A stretch of 59,318 bases of DNA, taken from positions 1 to 59,318 of the forward strand of contig JABWAU010000007.1 in NCBI GenBank assembly GCA_013360875.1, in the 5' to 3' direction. Each line of letters starts with the position of its first letter. Position 1 is the first letter of the stretch. Made by a program: the position numbers and the translations under genes. The notes below the pieces were generated by a model. The model did not search any database. It was not told where the DNA came from and was given only the letters and a program-made list of their open reading frames with translations. The stretch comes from Anaerolineales bacterium. GTDB lineage: Bacteria; Chloroflexota; Anaerolineae; Anaerolineales; Villigracilaceae. Below are positions 31,676 to 39,717 of the stretch, in pieces.

Positions 31676-32684
31676 CGGTGCTCTCCCCCAACTCACCCCG
31701 GATCTCGTCGCTCCAATGGATGCCTTCACGCGCCAGGTAGTACGCGCCCAGCAATGTGATCGGCAGCCACAACGCGACGTGAAGCACGAGCGTGTATCCC
31801 GCCGCGACCGAGTGTTCCACGCCGTACGCCGTCAGCACCGCGATGCCGGGCGCGTCGAACGTGCCGATGTAACCGGGCGCTGAAGGGATGGTCGTTGCCA
31901 GGTTGACGATCCCGTTCATCAGCATCAGTGTGAAGAAAGTGGCGTTGAAATCAAAAGCGTGCATCACGAACCAGTATTTCCCCGTTTCCAACAGCCAGAT
32001 GACGACCGAAGCGAAGAAGACCATCAACACGTTGAAAGGGGAGCGGAGGAACGCCAGCCCGTTGAGAAACTTGTTCATCAGGCTGGTGATCCGCTCGTGT
32101 AGTCTCTTCGGCAGGAGGCGTTCGATGAACCACGACCCGACGGTCGCGGTCTTTTGCGGGAACATGGCGGCAAGGAGAAATACGACCAGCGCGCCGATGA
32201 AGACTCCCGTCCCGATCAACGCCACCTGTTGAATGTTCCCGACAAAGCCGGATGCGCTCGTCAGTTTTGCCAGTTCGGGCAGGTTGACGAAGACGAAGGA
32301 GAGCATCACGACTCCATCAAAAATGCGCTCCACGATGATGGTTGCCAGCGACGCGGAAACGGACATGCCCTCCCTGCGTTTGAGGATCACCGCGCGCAGC
32401 ACCTCTCCCGCCCGCGCCGGGTAGACGTTGTTTCCCATGTACCCGATGGTTGTGATGGGAAACATGATCCTGGTGGGAATCTTCTTGATGGGACCGAGGA
32501 GGTAATGCCACCTCCACGCCCGCACCCACACGCCGACGAAATAGACGCCGATTCCCGGAAGAAGCCAGATGTAATTCGCCTCTTTCACCGCCTCCCAAAA
32601 TTCCCCAAGATGCAAACCGCCTAACGCCAGCCAGATAAAAAGGACGCTGATCAACGCCCCGAGCCAGAATTGCCATTTTTTCAT
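31665..32684 (-). CDS. Lysylphosphatidylglycerol-synthase-type transmembrane protein (UPF0104)
   Basis: The 339-residue integral membrane protein has about eight hydrophobic helices. The family signature is the loop GYMGNNVYPARAGEVLRAVIL near residue 80-100, followed by SLATIIVERIFDGVVML and, later, ATTIPSAPGYIGTFDAPGI. These match the LPG_synthase_TM/UPF0104 fold, whose members act as flippases or carriers for lipid-linked compounds; the catalytic C-terminal synthase domain is absent here. It is coupled to the unknown 148-residue protein. ATG at 32684; no clear ribosome site beyond a weak AATATG context. Confidence 0.88.
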   Translation of the reverse strand: MKKWQFWLGALISVLFIWLALGGLHLGEFWEAVKEANYIWLLPGIGVYFVGVWVRAWRWHYLLGPIKKIPTRIMFPITTIGYMGNNVYPARAGEVLRAVILKRREGMSVSASLATIIVERIFDGVVMLSFVFVNLPELAKLTSASGFVGNIQQVALIGTGVFIGALVVFLLAAMFPQKTATVGSWFIERLLPKRLHERITSLMNKFLNGLAFLRSPFNVLMVFFASVVIWLLETGKYWFVMHAFDFNATFFTLMLMNGIVNLATTIPSAPGYIGTFDAPGIAVLTAYGVEHSVAAGYTLVLHVALWLPITLLGAYYLAREGIHWSDEIRGELGESTDES

Positions 32685-32755
32685 ATTGCGGATTGTAACA
32701 TGCTGGAGGGTGCGACCTTCATCCGCCCATTTCGTAAGTCCTCAGCGGAGGAAAT

Positions 32756-33112
32756 ATGTCGAACAAGCCCTGGTGGCTGATCCTGTTTCTCAACGTCCTG
32801 CTGATTGACGTTCTCCTCGCGGGGATCGTCATGGCATGGTCGTGGATCGCCGCCGATTTCAGCGTCGTTTCGATGAGCAACCGCTTTTTCATTTGCGGAA
32901 TTGCCGTCATTGTCATCGGCGTATTCGGGATCCACGGATACAAGACCTATCTCGGCAATTTTTCCATGACCTATTCCCAATCGGTCAGCGATATGAACAC
33001 GGCGGAACGGACCAGCCTGATGATGAAGGATTTGCTCCGGGGCTATGGCTTTTCCATTGTGATGTTCATCGCCGGTGGGCTGGCGATTCTGGCCGCCGTC
33101 CTGGTTTCGTAA
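32756..33112 (+). CDS. Small membrane protein with three helices
   Basis: The 118-residue protein has hydrophobic segments at about 7-30, 44-60 and 97-117 and a soluble loop (YLGNFSMTYSQSVSDMNTAERTSL). The ATG at 32756 has a GCGGAGGAAAT ribosome site. I recognise no family. It precedes the redoxin gene by 30 nt but that gene seems to have its own promoter. A role in membrane stress or respiration is not demonstrable from the sequence. Confidence 0.65.
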   Translation: MSNKPWWLILFLNVLLIDVLLAGIVMAWSWIAADFSVVSMSNRFFICGIAVIVIGVFGIHGYKTYLGNFSMTYSQSVSDMNTAERTSLMMKDLLRGYGFSIVMFIAGGLAILAAVLVS

Positions 33113-33142
33113 TTCCCCGGCCGGTCTTGTTATAATTTGCTT

Positions 33143-33646
33143 ATGCAAATCAACCAGCCCGCGCCCGACTTTGAATTACCCGATCTGGAGGGCAGCCTTC
33201 ACAGGCTGAGCGATCATCGCGGCAGGATCGTCATCGTCAACTTTTGGTCGGCGGAGTGTCCTCATTCGGAGCGGGCGGATGGGTTGATCCTCGATTGGCT
33301 GCAGCGATGGGGCGAAAGGGTGGAACTGCTCTCGATCGCCTCGAATCGGAACGATTCCGCTCAAAGCGTGGAAGAGGCTTCTCGAAACCGAAGCATGCCC
33401 GGGGTCCTGATGGACGCGGATCACGTTGTCGCCGACCTCTATGAAGCGATCACGACCCCTCACGTCTTCGTGATTGATGGGGATGGAATCCTGCGTTATC
33501 GCGGCGCGGTGGACGACGTTACGTTTCGTCAAAGAACAGCCACACGCTTCTTCCTCGAAGAAGCAGTTGACGCGCTGCTCGAGGGGCGTTCCCCCGCGCT
33601 GACGGAAACCCGCGCCTACGGCTGCGCCATCGTGCGGGAAATTTGA
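33143..33646 (+). CDS. Thioredoxin-like redoxin with a CPHS site
   Basis: The 167-residue AhpC/TSA-type redoxin begins with QPAPDFELPDLEG and has IVIVNFWSAECPHS, with peroxidatic-type Cys39 but Ser42 in place of the resolving Cys. The cis-Pro strand TTPHVFVIDGDG and a C-terminal RAYGCAIV stretch with another cysteine fit thioredoxin-fold peroxiredoxin relatives. A TATAAT hexamer ends only 6 nt before the ATG (33131-33136), so the mRNA is probably leaderless; no Shine-Dalgarno is visible. A TTG at 33137 is possible but less likely. Cytoplasmic. Confidence 0.8.
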   Translation: MQINQPAPDFELPDLEGSLHRLSDHRGRIVIVNFWSAECPHSERADGLILDWLQRWGERVELLSIASNRNDSAQSVEEASRNRSMPGVLMDADHVVADLYEAITTPHVFVIDGDGILRYRGAVDDVTFRQRTATRFFLEEAVDALLEGRSPALTETRAYGCAIVREI

Positions 33647-33658
33647 TAGAATCGAACC

Positions 33659-35359
33659 GTGATCGAGACGCCCGCCAGAATCGCCTTTTTGAAAAAGATC
33701 CACCTCTTCTATGGTTTGGAGGAAGACGAACTCGAAGCCATCGCCGAGGAATTGAAGGAGGTGTTCGTCTCCAATGGAGAAGTCGTCTTCGAGCAGGAGG
33801 GCAGATCGGAAAGTTTTTACATGATCTACCGGGGGAGCGTGCGCATCGTTCGCAAACAGCAGAACAAGGAAATTCAACTGGCGGTGCTGGTGAGCAGCGA
33901 CTATTTCGGCGAAATGGGGTTGATCGCCCGGCGCAAACGGTCCGGCACGGTGACGGCGACCAGCGACACGACGCTTCTCGTGTTATCGCGCGAAGATTTC
34001 GAAAAACATTACAAGAGAGCCACGCAACTGCGCCTGAACATGGACGTGGCTGTGCGGAGCCGCAAGTTGGCGCGCACCCTGCGCTTCAAATGGTTGAGGC
34101 GCGACGAGGTGATCTACTTCCTGGCGCGCAAACATCCCATCGTTTTGTATCAAAAGTTGATCCCGCCGGCGCTCGCGCTGATCGTGCCGTCGTCGTTGTT
34201 TTACGCGTATGCGTTCATTTTGTCGTATGTCATCGTTGCCCTCGCGGCGGTCCTCTCCCTGATTGCGGCGGTCGGCTGGATCTGGTGGACCGTCGTTGAT
34301 TGGGGCAACGATTATTACATCGTCACCAACCAGCGCGTGGTCTGGCTCGAAAAGGTCATCGGTCTTTACGACAGCCGCCAGGAATCGCCGCTCAGCACGA
34401 TCCTCTCGGTCAATATCGAAACGACCCAATTGGGACGCATATTCGATTTCGGGAACGTCATCGTCCGCACGTGGGTGGGGCGGATCCCCTTCAATCACGT
34501 GACGCATCCCGAGCAGGCGCAGCACATGATCGAGGAATATTGGAATCGGACGAAGGAGCAAGCCACGAGCCTGGAAAAGGAGGCGATGAAGAACGCCATC
34601 CGCAGGCGGCTTGGACTCTCGGTTCCTCCCCAGCCGAAAACTGATGCGCCCGCCCAAACCTCCCCTCCGCCCAAACGAAAGTCTGCGGTCGCCCTCCTGA
34701 GGCTTCTGGGCGCGAACACGCTCAAACTGCGTTATGAAACGGGCGAAAGCGTGATCTACCGCAAGCATTGGGTGGTGCTGTTATTCCAGGCGTGGATGCC
34801 GTTCATCGGATCCGTCGTGCTGCTTTTCCTCCTCCTCGGACGGTTGATCCGGATCATCTTCGATCCCAATATCGTGTTGTTTCCCTCCGGCAACGGTTTC
34901 AGCCTCGATACCTGGGTGACAGTGTACTTACTTGCCTTCCTGCCGTTCCTTGCATGGCTGGGTTACGAAGTCCTGGACTGGAGCAACGACAAGTTCGAAG
35001 TGACCCCTGAACAGATCATTGACATTGATCGCAAACCGTTCGGCACGGAATCGCGCAACGCGGCGCAACTGGAAAGCATATTGGGAACCAACTACATCCG
35101 TGAGGGAATTCTGGGCAACCTCTTCAATTACGGCACGGTGTACATCACCGTCGGCGGGACGAAACTCGCCTTCGAGGACGTGATGGATCCCGCCACCGTC
35201 CAATCGGACATTGACCGCCGCCGCATGGCGCGCAAGGCAAAACAGGACGAAGCCCGCATCTCCGCCGAGCGCGAGCGCATGGCGGAATGGCTGGCGACCT
35301 ATCATCGAAACGCAAGGGATTTTTATAACGAAGAGGAGAACAAGCCCAAAACCGGGTAA
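33659..35359 (+). CDS. Cyclic-nucleotide-binding membrane protein with two PH-like domains
   Basis: The 566-residue protein starts at a GTG 6 nt after a TAGAAT hexamer. Residues about 5-125 are a cNMP-binding jelly roll (IHLFYGLEEDELEAIAEEL, then GSVRIVRK, DYFGEMGLIA), with the FGEMGL turn typical of the phosphate-binding cassette; RRKRSGTVTA follows. Two copies of a two-helix hairpin plus bPH domain (about 155-300 and 360-510; NDYYIVTNQRVVWLEK, NDKFEVTPEQIIDID) are joined by a Pro/Lys linker. The last part is charged and helical. It probably senses a nucleotide at the membrane. Next gene is def, 65 nt away. Confidence 0.85.
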   Translation: MIETPARIAFLKKIHLFYGLEEDELEAIAEELKEVFVSNGEVVFEQEGRSESFYMIYRGSVRIVRKQQNKEIQLAVLVSSDYFGEMGLIARRKRSGTVTATSDTTLLVLSREDFEKHYKRATQLRLNMDVAVRSRKLARTLRFKWLRRDEVIYFLARKHPIVLYQKLIPPALALIVPSSLFYAYAFILSYVIVALAAVLSLIAAVGWIWWTVVDWGNDYYIVTNQRVVWLEKVIGLYDSRQESPLSTILSVNIETTQLGRIFDFGNVIVRTWVGRIPFNHVTHPEQAQHMIEEYWNRTKEQATSLEKEAMKNAIRRRLGLSVPPQPKTDAPAQTSPPPKRKSAVALLRLLGANTLKLRYETGESVIYRKHWVVLLFQAWMPFIGSVVLLFLLLGRLIRIIFDPNIVLFPSGNGFSLDTWVTVYLLAFLPFLAWLGYEVLDWSNDKFEVTPEQIIDIDRKPFGTESRNAAQLESILGTNYIREGILGNLFNYGTVYITVGGTKLAFEDVMDPATVQSDIDRRRMARKAKQDEARISAERERMAEWLATYHRNARDFYNEEENKPKTG

Positions 35360-35424
35360 AATCGCCCCCATCCTCTTTCGCCAGGCCGGGCGGGAGGAAA
35401 TCATCAAAGGTAGAACAATATAGA

Positions 35425-35946
35425 ATGACCCTTCGCAAAATCGTAACCCTTCCAGACCCCGTATTGAAACGCAAAGCCCGCCCGATCTCCAAATTCGACA
35501 AGGACCTCCAGACCCTCATTGACGACATGATCGAGACCATGCGCGAAGCGCCGGGCGTCGGTCTTGCCGCGCCGCAGATCGGTCTGTCCGAACGCCTGAT
35601 CGTGGTCGAATATTACGAACGCGAAGAGGACGAGGAGAAGGAGGACGCGCCAAAGAAAGTCTGGGCGGTGATCAACCCCGAGATCGTCAAAGCCTCCGAA
35701 GAGACCACGATGGGCGTGGAGGGATGTCTTTCCATCCCCGGACTGGTGGGGGAGGTGGAACGTCACGCGGAAGTGCAGGTAAGGGGATTGAACCGTCACG
35801 GCAAGCCGATGAAGGTCAAGGCAAAGGGCTGGCTGGCGCGCATCTTCCAGCACGAGGTGGATCACCTGAACGGCATTCTCTTCCCGGATCGCGCCACCCG
35901 CGTCTGGCAGCCGAAACAGGAAGTGGAAGAGCAACAGGAATTTTGA
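35425..35946 (+). CDS. def: Peptide deformylase
   Basis: This 173-residue metalloenzyme removes the formyl group from nascent N-terminal methionine. Motif I GVGLAAPQIG, motif II EGCLSIPG (metal Cys) and motif III QHEVDHLNGILF (two metal His and catalytic Glu) are all intact. A Glu/Asp/Lys insertion (EREEDEEKEDAPKK, about 70-83) separates strands after motif I. The C-terminal tail is extended and Gln/Glu-rich. ATG at 35425 lacks a strong ribosome site. It is followed by a GNAT acyltransferase, recF and other DNA-repair genes. Confidence 0.96.
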   Translation: MTLRKIVTLPDPVLKRKARPISKFDKDLQTLIDDMIETMREAPGVGLAAPQIGLSERLIVVEYYEREEDEEKEDAPKKVWAVINPEIVKASEETTMGVEGCLSIPGLVGEVERHAEVQVRGLNRHGKPMKVKAKGWLARIFQHEVDHLNGILFPDRATRVWQPKQEVEEQQEF

Positions 35947-35964
35947 GACTCGTGTTGCGTGATT

Positions 35965-36444
35965 ATGAACCTGCGCCATATCACCGCCCGGGATATTCCC
36001 CGCCTGCGTCAATTTTGGATCGAGCATTGGGGCGGGGAAGAGATGGTCGCGCGCGGCAATATCCACCGCCCTGAACAACTCGATGGGTTTGTGATCGAAA
36101 ACGGGAATGAGTGGATCGGCTTACTTACGTTCATCATCAAGGAAGGCGAATTGGAGATCACTTCGTTGGATAGTTTGCGCGAAGGCCGGGGCATCGGGAC
36201 GACATTGATCCATACGGTCGTGGAGGAGGCGCGAAAACGCAATTGCAAACGCGTCTTTCTCATCACGACCAACGACAACCTGCACGCGCTCGGCTTTTAT
36301 CAACGGCGCGGCTTCGAACTGGTCGCCGTTCATCGCGGCGTGGTCAATGAATCGCGAAGGATCAAACCGAGCATTCCGTTGATCGGAATGAACAATATCC
36401 CGTTGCGCGATGAGATCGAGTTGGAGATGGTGTTGTTGAAGTAG
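35965..36444 (+). CDS. GNAT-family N-acetyltransferase
   Basis: The 159-residue acetyltransferase has the GNAT core: ARDIPRLRQFWIEHWG, strand TSLDSLREGRGIGTTLIHTVVEEARKR with the acetyl-CoA loop (REGRGIG), and NLHALGFYQRRGFELVAVHRG as strand 5 and the C-terminal motif. The substrate is unknown. A GTG at 35959 and ATG at 35965 are both possible starts. The coding region is followed by a low-complexity tract of CAGGC/CACAGG words before recF. It is probably cotranscribed with def, 18 nt upstream. Confidence 0.88.
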   Translation: MNLRHITARDIPRLRQFWIEHWGGEEMVARGNIHRPEQLDGFVIENGNEWIGLLTFIIKEGELEITSLDSLREGRGIGTTLIHTVVEEARKRNCKRVFLITTNDNLHALGFYQRRGFELVAVHRGVVNESRRIKPSIPLIGMNNIPLRDEIELEMVLLK

Positions 36445-36445
36445 G

Positions 36446-36528
36446 CAGGCAGACAGGCGGACAGGCACACAGGCACACAAGTAGACAAGCACACAATTCT
36501 CCAATCCTCCCATTTCCCAATCCCCCCC
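36446..36528. other. Word-like degenerate tract before recF
   Basis: GCAGGCAGACAGGCGGACAG and CACACAGGCACACAAG words grade into TTCTCCAATCCTCCCATTTC words directly abutting the recF ATG. Similar words occur before other genes (37757, 42631, 43207, 55183). No ribosome site can be seen. Confidence 0.6.
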
Positions 36529-37758
36529 ATGTACCTCCGCCGCCTCTCCCTCACCAACTTCCGAAACTTTGCCCGCTTGGATCTCGATTTTCCCCAACGG
36601 GTGGTTTTGCTTACGGGAGCCAACGCGCAGGGCAAAACCAGCATACTCGAAGCCGTTTATTTCCTCGCGGCATTCACGTCCTTTCAGACCCACGCAGATC
36701 GCCAACTGATCAACTTCCACGAAGCGAAGAAGAATACTCTCGCGGTTACGCGCCTCGTCGCGGAGTATCAACGCGGCAGGAGCAAACATCGCATCGAAGC
36801 GCGGCTCATCCTCGAACCGGTCGGGGTATTGAACGGTCAGCGCCTGCGCAAGGAGGTTTTGCTCGACGGCGTGAAGAAACCGGTCAACGAGGTCATCGGT
36901 CATTTCAACGCCGTCATCTTCGCGCCGCAGATGTCGCAGATCATCGAGGGCGCGCCGGAAGACCGCCGGCGTTATTTGAATCTTGCCCTGGCGCAATCCG
37001 TGCCTGCTTATGCGCGCGTATTGGGCGAATACAACCAGGCATTGACTCAGCGAAATGCGCTGCTCAAAGCGTTGTACGAACGCAGGGGCGCCGCCTTGAG
37101 CTTGTCGAAGGGAAACGGCGACCAGCTCGAGGCGTGGGATGAAGCGTTGACGCGTCTCGGATCGCAGATCATTTTGTGGCGCATCTCAGCCATTCAGCGG
37201 ATCGAACACCTCGCTTCGCGCGTACATCACGAACTGACTCACGGAACCGAGATCCTTCGTCTTGCCTATCAGCCTGCTTTCGATCCGTTGCCGAAACCGA
37301 ATGGGCAAATGGGCTTGCGGCTGAATACGGTCGTGGATCGCTCGCATCTGGAACTGGACGAAATCCAGGATGGCTTTCGGGGGCGCCTGCGTGAATTGCG
37401 AAGCGAAGAGCTCGCGCGCGGCGTGACGACGATCGGCCCGCACCGCGACGAATTGCGTTTTCTCGCCAACGACATTGACCTGGGTGATTACGGTTCGCGC
37501 GGGCAGATCCGCACCGCCCTGCTTTCGTTGAAACTTGCGGAGGTCAATTGGATGAAGGAGCGCACCGGCGAGTGGCCCGTGATTTTGCTGGATGAGGTGA
37601 TGGCGGAACTCGACCTGCAGCGCCGCGCCGACCTGTTGAAGTACGTCGGCGAAAGCGAACAGGTGTTGTTCACGACGACCGATTTGAATTTGTTCGCGCC
37701 CGGATTCGTGGAGCAGGCGGAGGTGTGGAAAGTGGAAAGCAGGGGAGTAAAGAAGTAG
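36529..37758 (+). CDS. recF: DNA replication and repair protein RecF
   Basis: The 409-residue SMC-like ATPase helps load RecA at gapped DNA. It has LSLTNFRNF, Walker A GANAQGKTS (residues about 31-39), the signature region APEDRRRYLNLALAQ, and Walker B WPVILLDEVMAELD with TTTDLNLF after it. A non-family insert, RGAALSLSKGN at about 186-196, is the translated copy of an intergenic palindromic repeat (37094-37112). Length is slightly above the usual. The ATG at 36529 lacks a Shine-Dalgarno. No dnaN or gyrB lies near, so it is not in the oriC cluster. Confidence 0.95.
   Translation: MYLRRLSLTNFRNFARLDLDFPQRVVLLTGANAQGKTSILEAVYFLAAFTSFQTHADRQLINFHEAKKNTLAVTRLVAEYQRGRSKHRIEARLILEPVGVLNGQRLRKEVLLDGVKKPVNEVIGHFNAVIFAPQMSQIIEGAPEDRRRYLNLALAQSVPAYARVLGEYNQALTQRNALLKALYERRGAALSLSKGNGDQLEAWDEALTRLGSQIILWRISAIQRIEHLASRVHHELTHGTEILRLAYQPAFDPLPKPNGQMGLRLNTVVDRSHLELDEIQDGFRGRLRELRSEELARGVTTIGPHRDELRFLANDIDLGDYGSRGQIRTALLSLKLAEVNWMKERTGEWPVILLDEVMAELDLQRRADLLKYVGESEQVLFTTTDLNLFAPGFVEQAEVWKVESRGVKK
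37094..37112 (-). repeat. In-frame palindromic repeat (CCCTTCGACAAGCTCAAGG type) inside recF
   Basis: The reverse complement is CCCTTCGACAAGCTCAAGG, matching the dnaE insert (CCCTTCGACAAAGCTCAGGA). It encodes ALSLSKG in recF, in a loop of the coiled-coil arm. Confidence 0.7.
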
Positions 37759-37847
37759 AGGATTGGAGAATCGAGTAAATGGTAATTGGTAATTGTGGCT
37801 GGGGACTCATGTACGTGTTTACCTGTGAACCTGTATACTTCGGTATT
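37757..37847. other. Word-like tract with a -10-like hexamer before the nucleotidyltransferase
   Basis: GGATTGGAGAATC, GGTAATTGGTAATTG and TTTACCTGTGAACCTG words, then TATACT (37834-37839) 8 nt before the ATG. The reverse complement shares ACCAATTACC and TCTCCAATC with the tract at 42631. Confidence 0.6.
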
Positions 37848-38627
37848 ATGACCCTATCCGATTCTTTCATCCAATCCATTCTCGAAAAAATAGACTCGCC
37901 CGATGTCGTTGGCGTTGGCGTCGTGGGCAGTTATGCGCGCGGGCAGGAGTCAAAATATAGCGACGTTGACCTCGACATCTTCGTCGGTAGATTGCCCGAA
38001 AGCGAATACGACCGATACACGTTGCGATATTGGGACGGGAAACTGATCAGCCTGAAATACACGCTGCTCGACGATGAGCGCGCCGCGTTGACGAACCCTC
38101 GGCGGGCGATCTGGGCGGCGCCTGGCTTGCGCGGGATGAAGATCGTTCTCGATAAGGACGGTTCGTTGTCTGCGTTGCAGAAAGCCGCGCAGGAGTTCGA
38201 TTGGTCGCCTCTGCAACCCGAAGCGGATGAATTCGCTGCGGAGCAGGTGGTGGGCTGCGCGGAGGAGGTGCATAAGATTTTGAATGGTCTTGCGCGTGGG
38301 CACGAATCCACAGTGTTGTATGCGACGTGGGGACTGGTCAGGAACGTGCTCGAAGCGGTAGCGGTACAACGCAGCATTATGATCGTCAGCGAGAACCGTT
38401 ATTTCGATCTGATCCAGGATTCGGTGGGGCGCGATTCGAAATGGACGCGCGCCTTCAGAATGGCGTGGGGACTTGACGCGAATTCGTCCCAATATCAAAC
38501 GCGCGGCGCGGCGGCGCTCACGTTGTACCGTCTCACCGCGGCGATGTTCGATGGCTTGATCCCTGAAAAGCATCGTGAAGTCGTGAACACTACGTTGCTT
38601 CTCATCAAAGAGGCTGGTTACGCATGA
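37848..38627 (+). CDS. Nucleotidyltransferase-domain protein
   Basis: The 259-residue protein has a Pol-beta-type nucleotidyltransferase head with GVVGSYARGQESKYSDVDLDIFV (the GS and DxD motifs) at about 22-44. The rest is helical: ADEFAAEQVVGCAEEVHKILN and HESTVLYATWGLVRNVLEAV resemble the helical substrate-binding half of aminoglycoside/lincosamide nucleotidyltransferases or HEPN-like partners. Resistance or tRNA/protein AMPylation cannot be told apart. The ATG follows a TATACT by 8 nt, suggesting a leaderless mRNA. Its stop overlaps the next gene's start (ATGA). Confidence 0.8.
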   Translation: MTLSDSFIQSILEKIDSPDVVGVGVVGSYARGQESKYSDVDLDIFVGRLPESEYDRYTLRYWDGKLISLKYTLLDDERAALTNPRRAIWAAPGLRGMKIVLDKDGSLSALQKAAQEFDWSPLQPEADEFAAEQVVGCAEEVHKILNGLARGHESTVLYATWGLVRNVLEAVAVQRSIMIVSENRYFDLIQDSVGRDSKWTRAFRMAWGLDANSSQYQTRGAAALTLYRLTAAMFDGLIPEKHREVVNTTLLLIKEAGYA

Positions 38628-39286
38628 AACAACTTGCGAAACGCGCACTAAATATTCACGAGAAATTGCTTGCATTCTATGGCGAGCCGATCTGGCGCAA
38701 CCCGCTGCCCGCCATTGACGAACTCGTCTCGACCATCCTTTCGCAAAACACGAACGACGTGAACCGCGACCGCGCCTTCCATGCTTTGCGCGCGAAGTTC
38801 CCGACATGGGAGGAAGTGCGTGATGCAAAGACAAGGGACGTGATCGAAGCCATCCGCCCCGCTGGTCTCGCAAATCAAAAAGGTCCGCGCATTCAACAAG
38901 TGTTGAAAGCCATCACCAAAGAACGCGGCAGTTTGGACTTGTCTTTTCTTGCGGAGTTATCTGTGGACGAAGCGCGCGCATGGCTGACGAAATTCAACGG
39001 CGTCGGTCCGAAGACAGCCGCCATCGTCCTGTGCTTTTCGTTGAACAAACCCGCCTTCCCCGTGGACACCCACGTCTACCGCGTGACGGGGCGCATCGGA
39101 CTCCGCCCGGAGCGGATGACCGTCGAACAAGCCCATCCTCATCTGGAAGCCTTATTCCCGCCTCAAACCTACTACGCCGCGCATTTGAACCTCATCCGCC
39201 TCGGACGCGAAATCTGCACCGCGCGCAAAGCGTTCTGTGAGAAGTGCCCGATAAAGAAGTTGTGCGATTATGGAAGAAGCCGTTAG
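38624..39286 (+). CDS. Endonuclease III-like DNA glycosylase
   Basis: The 220-residue enzyme of the HhH-GPD superfamily has the helix-hairpin-helix FNGVGPKTAAIVLCF with catalytic Lys, VDTHVYRVTGRIGL with catalytic Asp, and a 4Fe-4S loop at the C terminus with the C-x6-C-x2-C-x5-C pattern in CTARKAFCEKCPIKKLC. Early STILSQNTNDVNRDRAF matches Nth-type LSQQTsD. It probably removes oxidised pyrimidines or cleaves at abasic sites. Translation is coupled to the nucleotidyltransferase (ATGA overlap). Confidence 0.93.
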   Translation: MKQLAKRALNIHEKLLAFYGEPIWRNPLPAIDELVSTILSQNTNDVNRDRAFHALRAKFPTWEEVRDAKTRDVIEAIRPAGLANQKGPRIQQVLKAITKERGSLDLSFLAELSVDEARAWLTKFNGVGPKTAAIVLCFSLNKPAFPVDTHVYRVTGRIGLRPERMTVEQAHPHLEALFPPQTYYAAHLNLIRLGREICTARKAFCEKCPIKKLCDYGRSR

Positions 39287-39387
39287 TCAATTGGTCTGAT
39301 AGTCGCCTGGTCTGACAGTCTAATTGTCTGCGAGATGAGCGCGACGCAGTTTTGACGATGGGACGATGTGACTGGGCGACTACGCGA
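39287..39387. other. Word-like tract between convergent genes
   Basis: GTCTGATAGTCG, GTCTGACAGTC and GACGATGGGACGATGTGACT words fill the space between the glycosylase and MazG stop codons. No gene or clear terminator is visible. Confidence 0.5.
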
Positions 39388-39717
39388 CTACCTATTATCC
39401 CCATCCCCTCGAATCTTTCCCCTCTCCAACCGGTCATATAACTTGGCGATATTGTATTCAGCGATCTCATCCAGTGACAAGTCCAACTCGGTGGCGACCT
39501 GCGCGAGATACCACAACACGTCGCCCAGTTCGGCTTTGAGCGCTTCGCGTGTCTCCTCGTTGATGTAGCCGTCCTTATCGCGAAACACCTTCTTGATCTT
39601 GCCCGCCACTTCACCTGCTTCATTGGCGAGTCCCAGCACGGGGTAAATGACAGGGTGTCCGATGGCGGGGTAGCCTGCCGTCTTGCGTGATTTGGTTTGG
39701 TAGTCGTTGAAGTTCAT
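39388..39717 (-). CDS. MazG-like nucleotide pyrophosphohydrolase
   Basis: The 109-residue protein is a single MazG domain: LGLANEAGEVAGKIKKVFRD with the first metal-binding Glu pair, then ALKAELGDVLWYLAQVATEL with the second ELGD motif. Single-domain MazG enzymes hydrolyse nucleotide triphosphates, often aberrant dNTPs. The start at 39717 overlaps the LLM oxidoreductase stop (ATGA). It is the last gene of a minus-strand operon after the M42 peptidase and LLM oxidoreductase. Confidence 0.92.
   Translation of the reverse strand: MNFNDYQTKSRKTAGYPAIGHPVIYPVLGLANEAGEVAGKIKKVFRDKDGYINEETREALKAELGDVLWYLAQVATELDLSLDEIAEYNIAKLYDRLERGKIRGDGDNR

Noticed and set aside
36446-36528. CRISPR-like array in the CAGGC/CACAGG tract
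   Set aside because: The words are short, irregular and without spacers of constant length; it is a low-complexity promoter tract.
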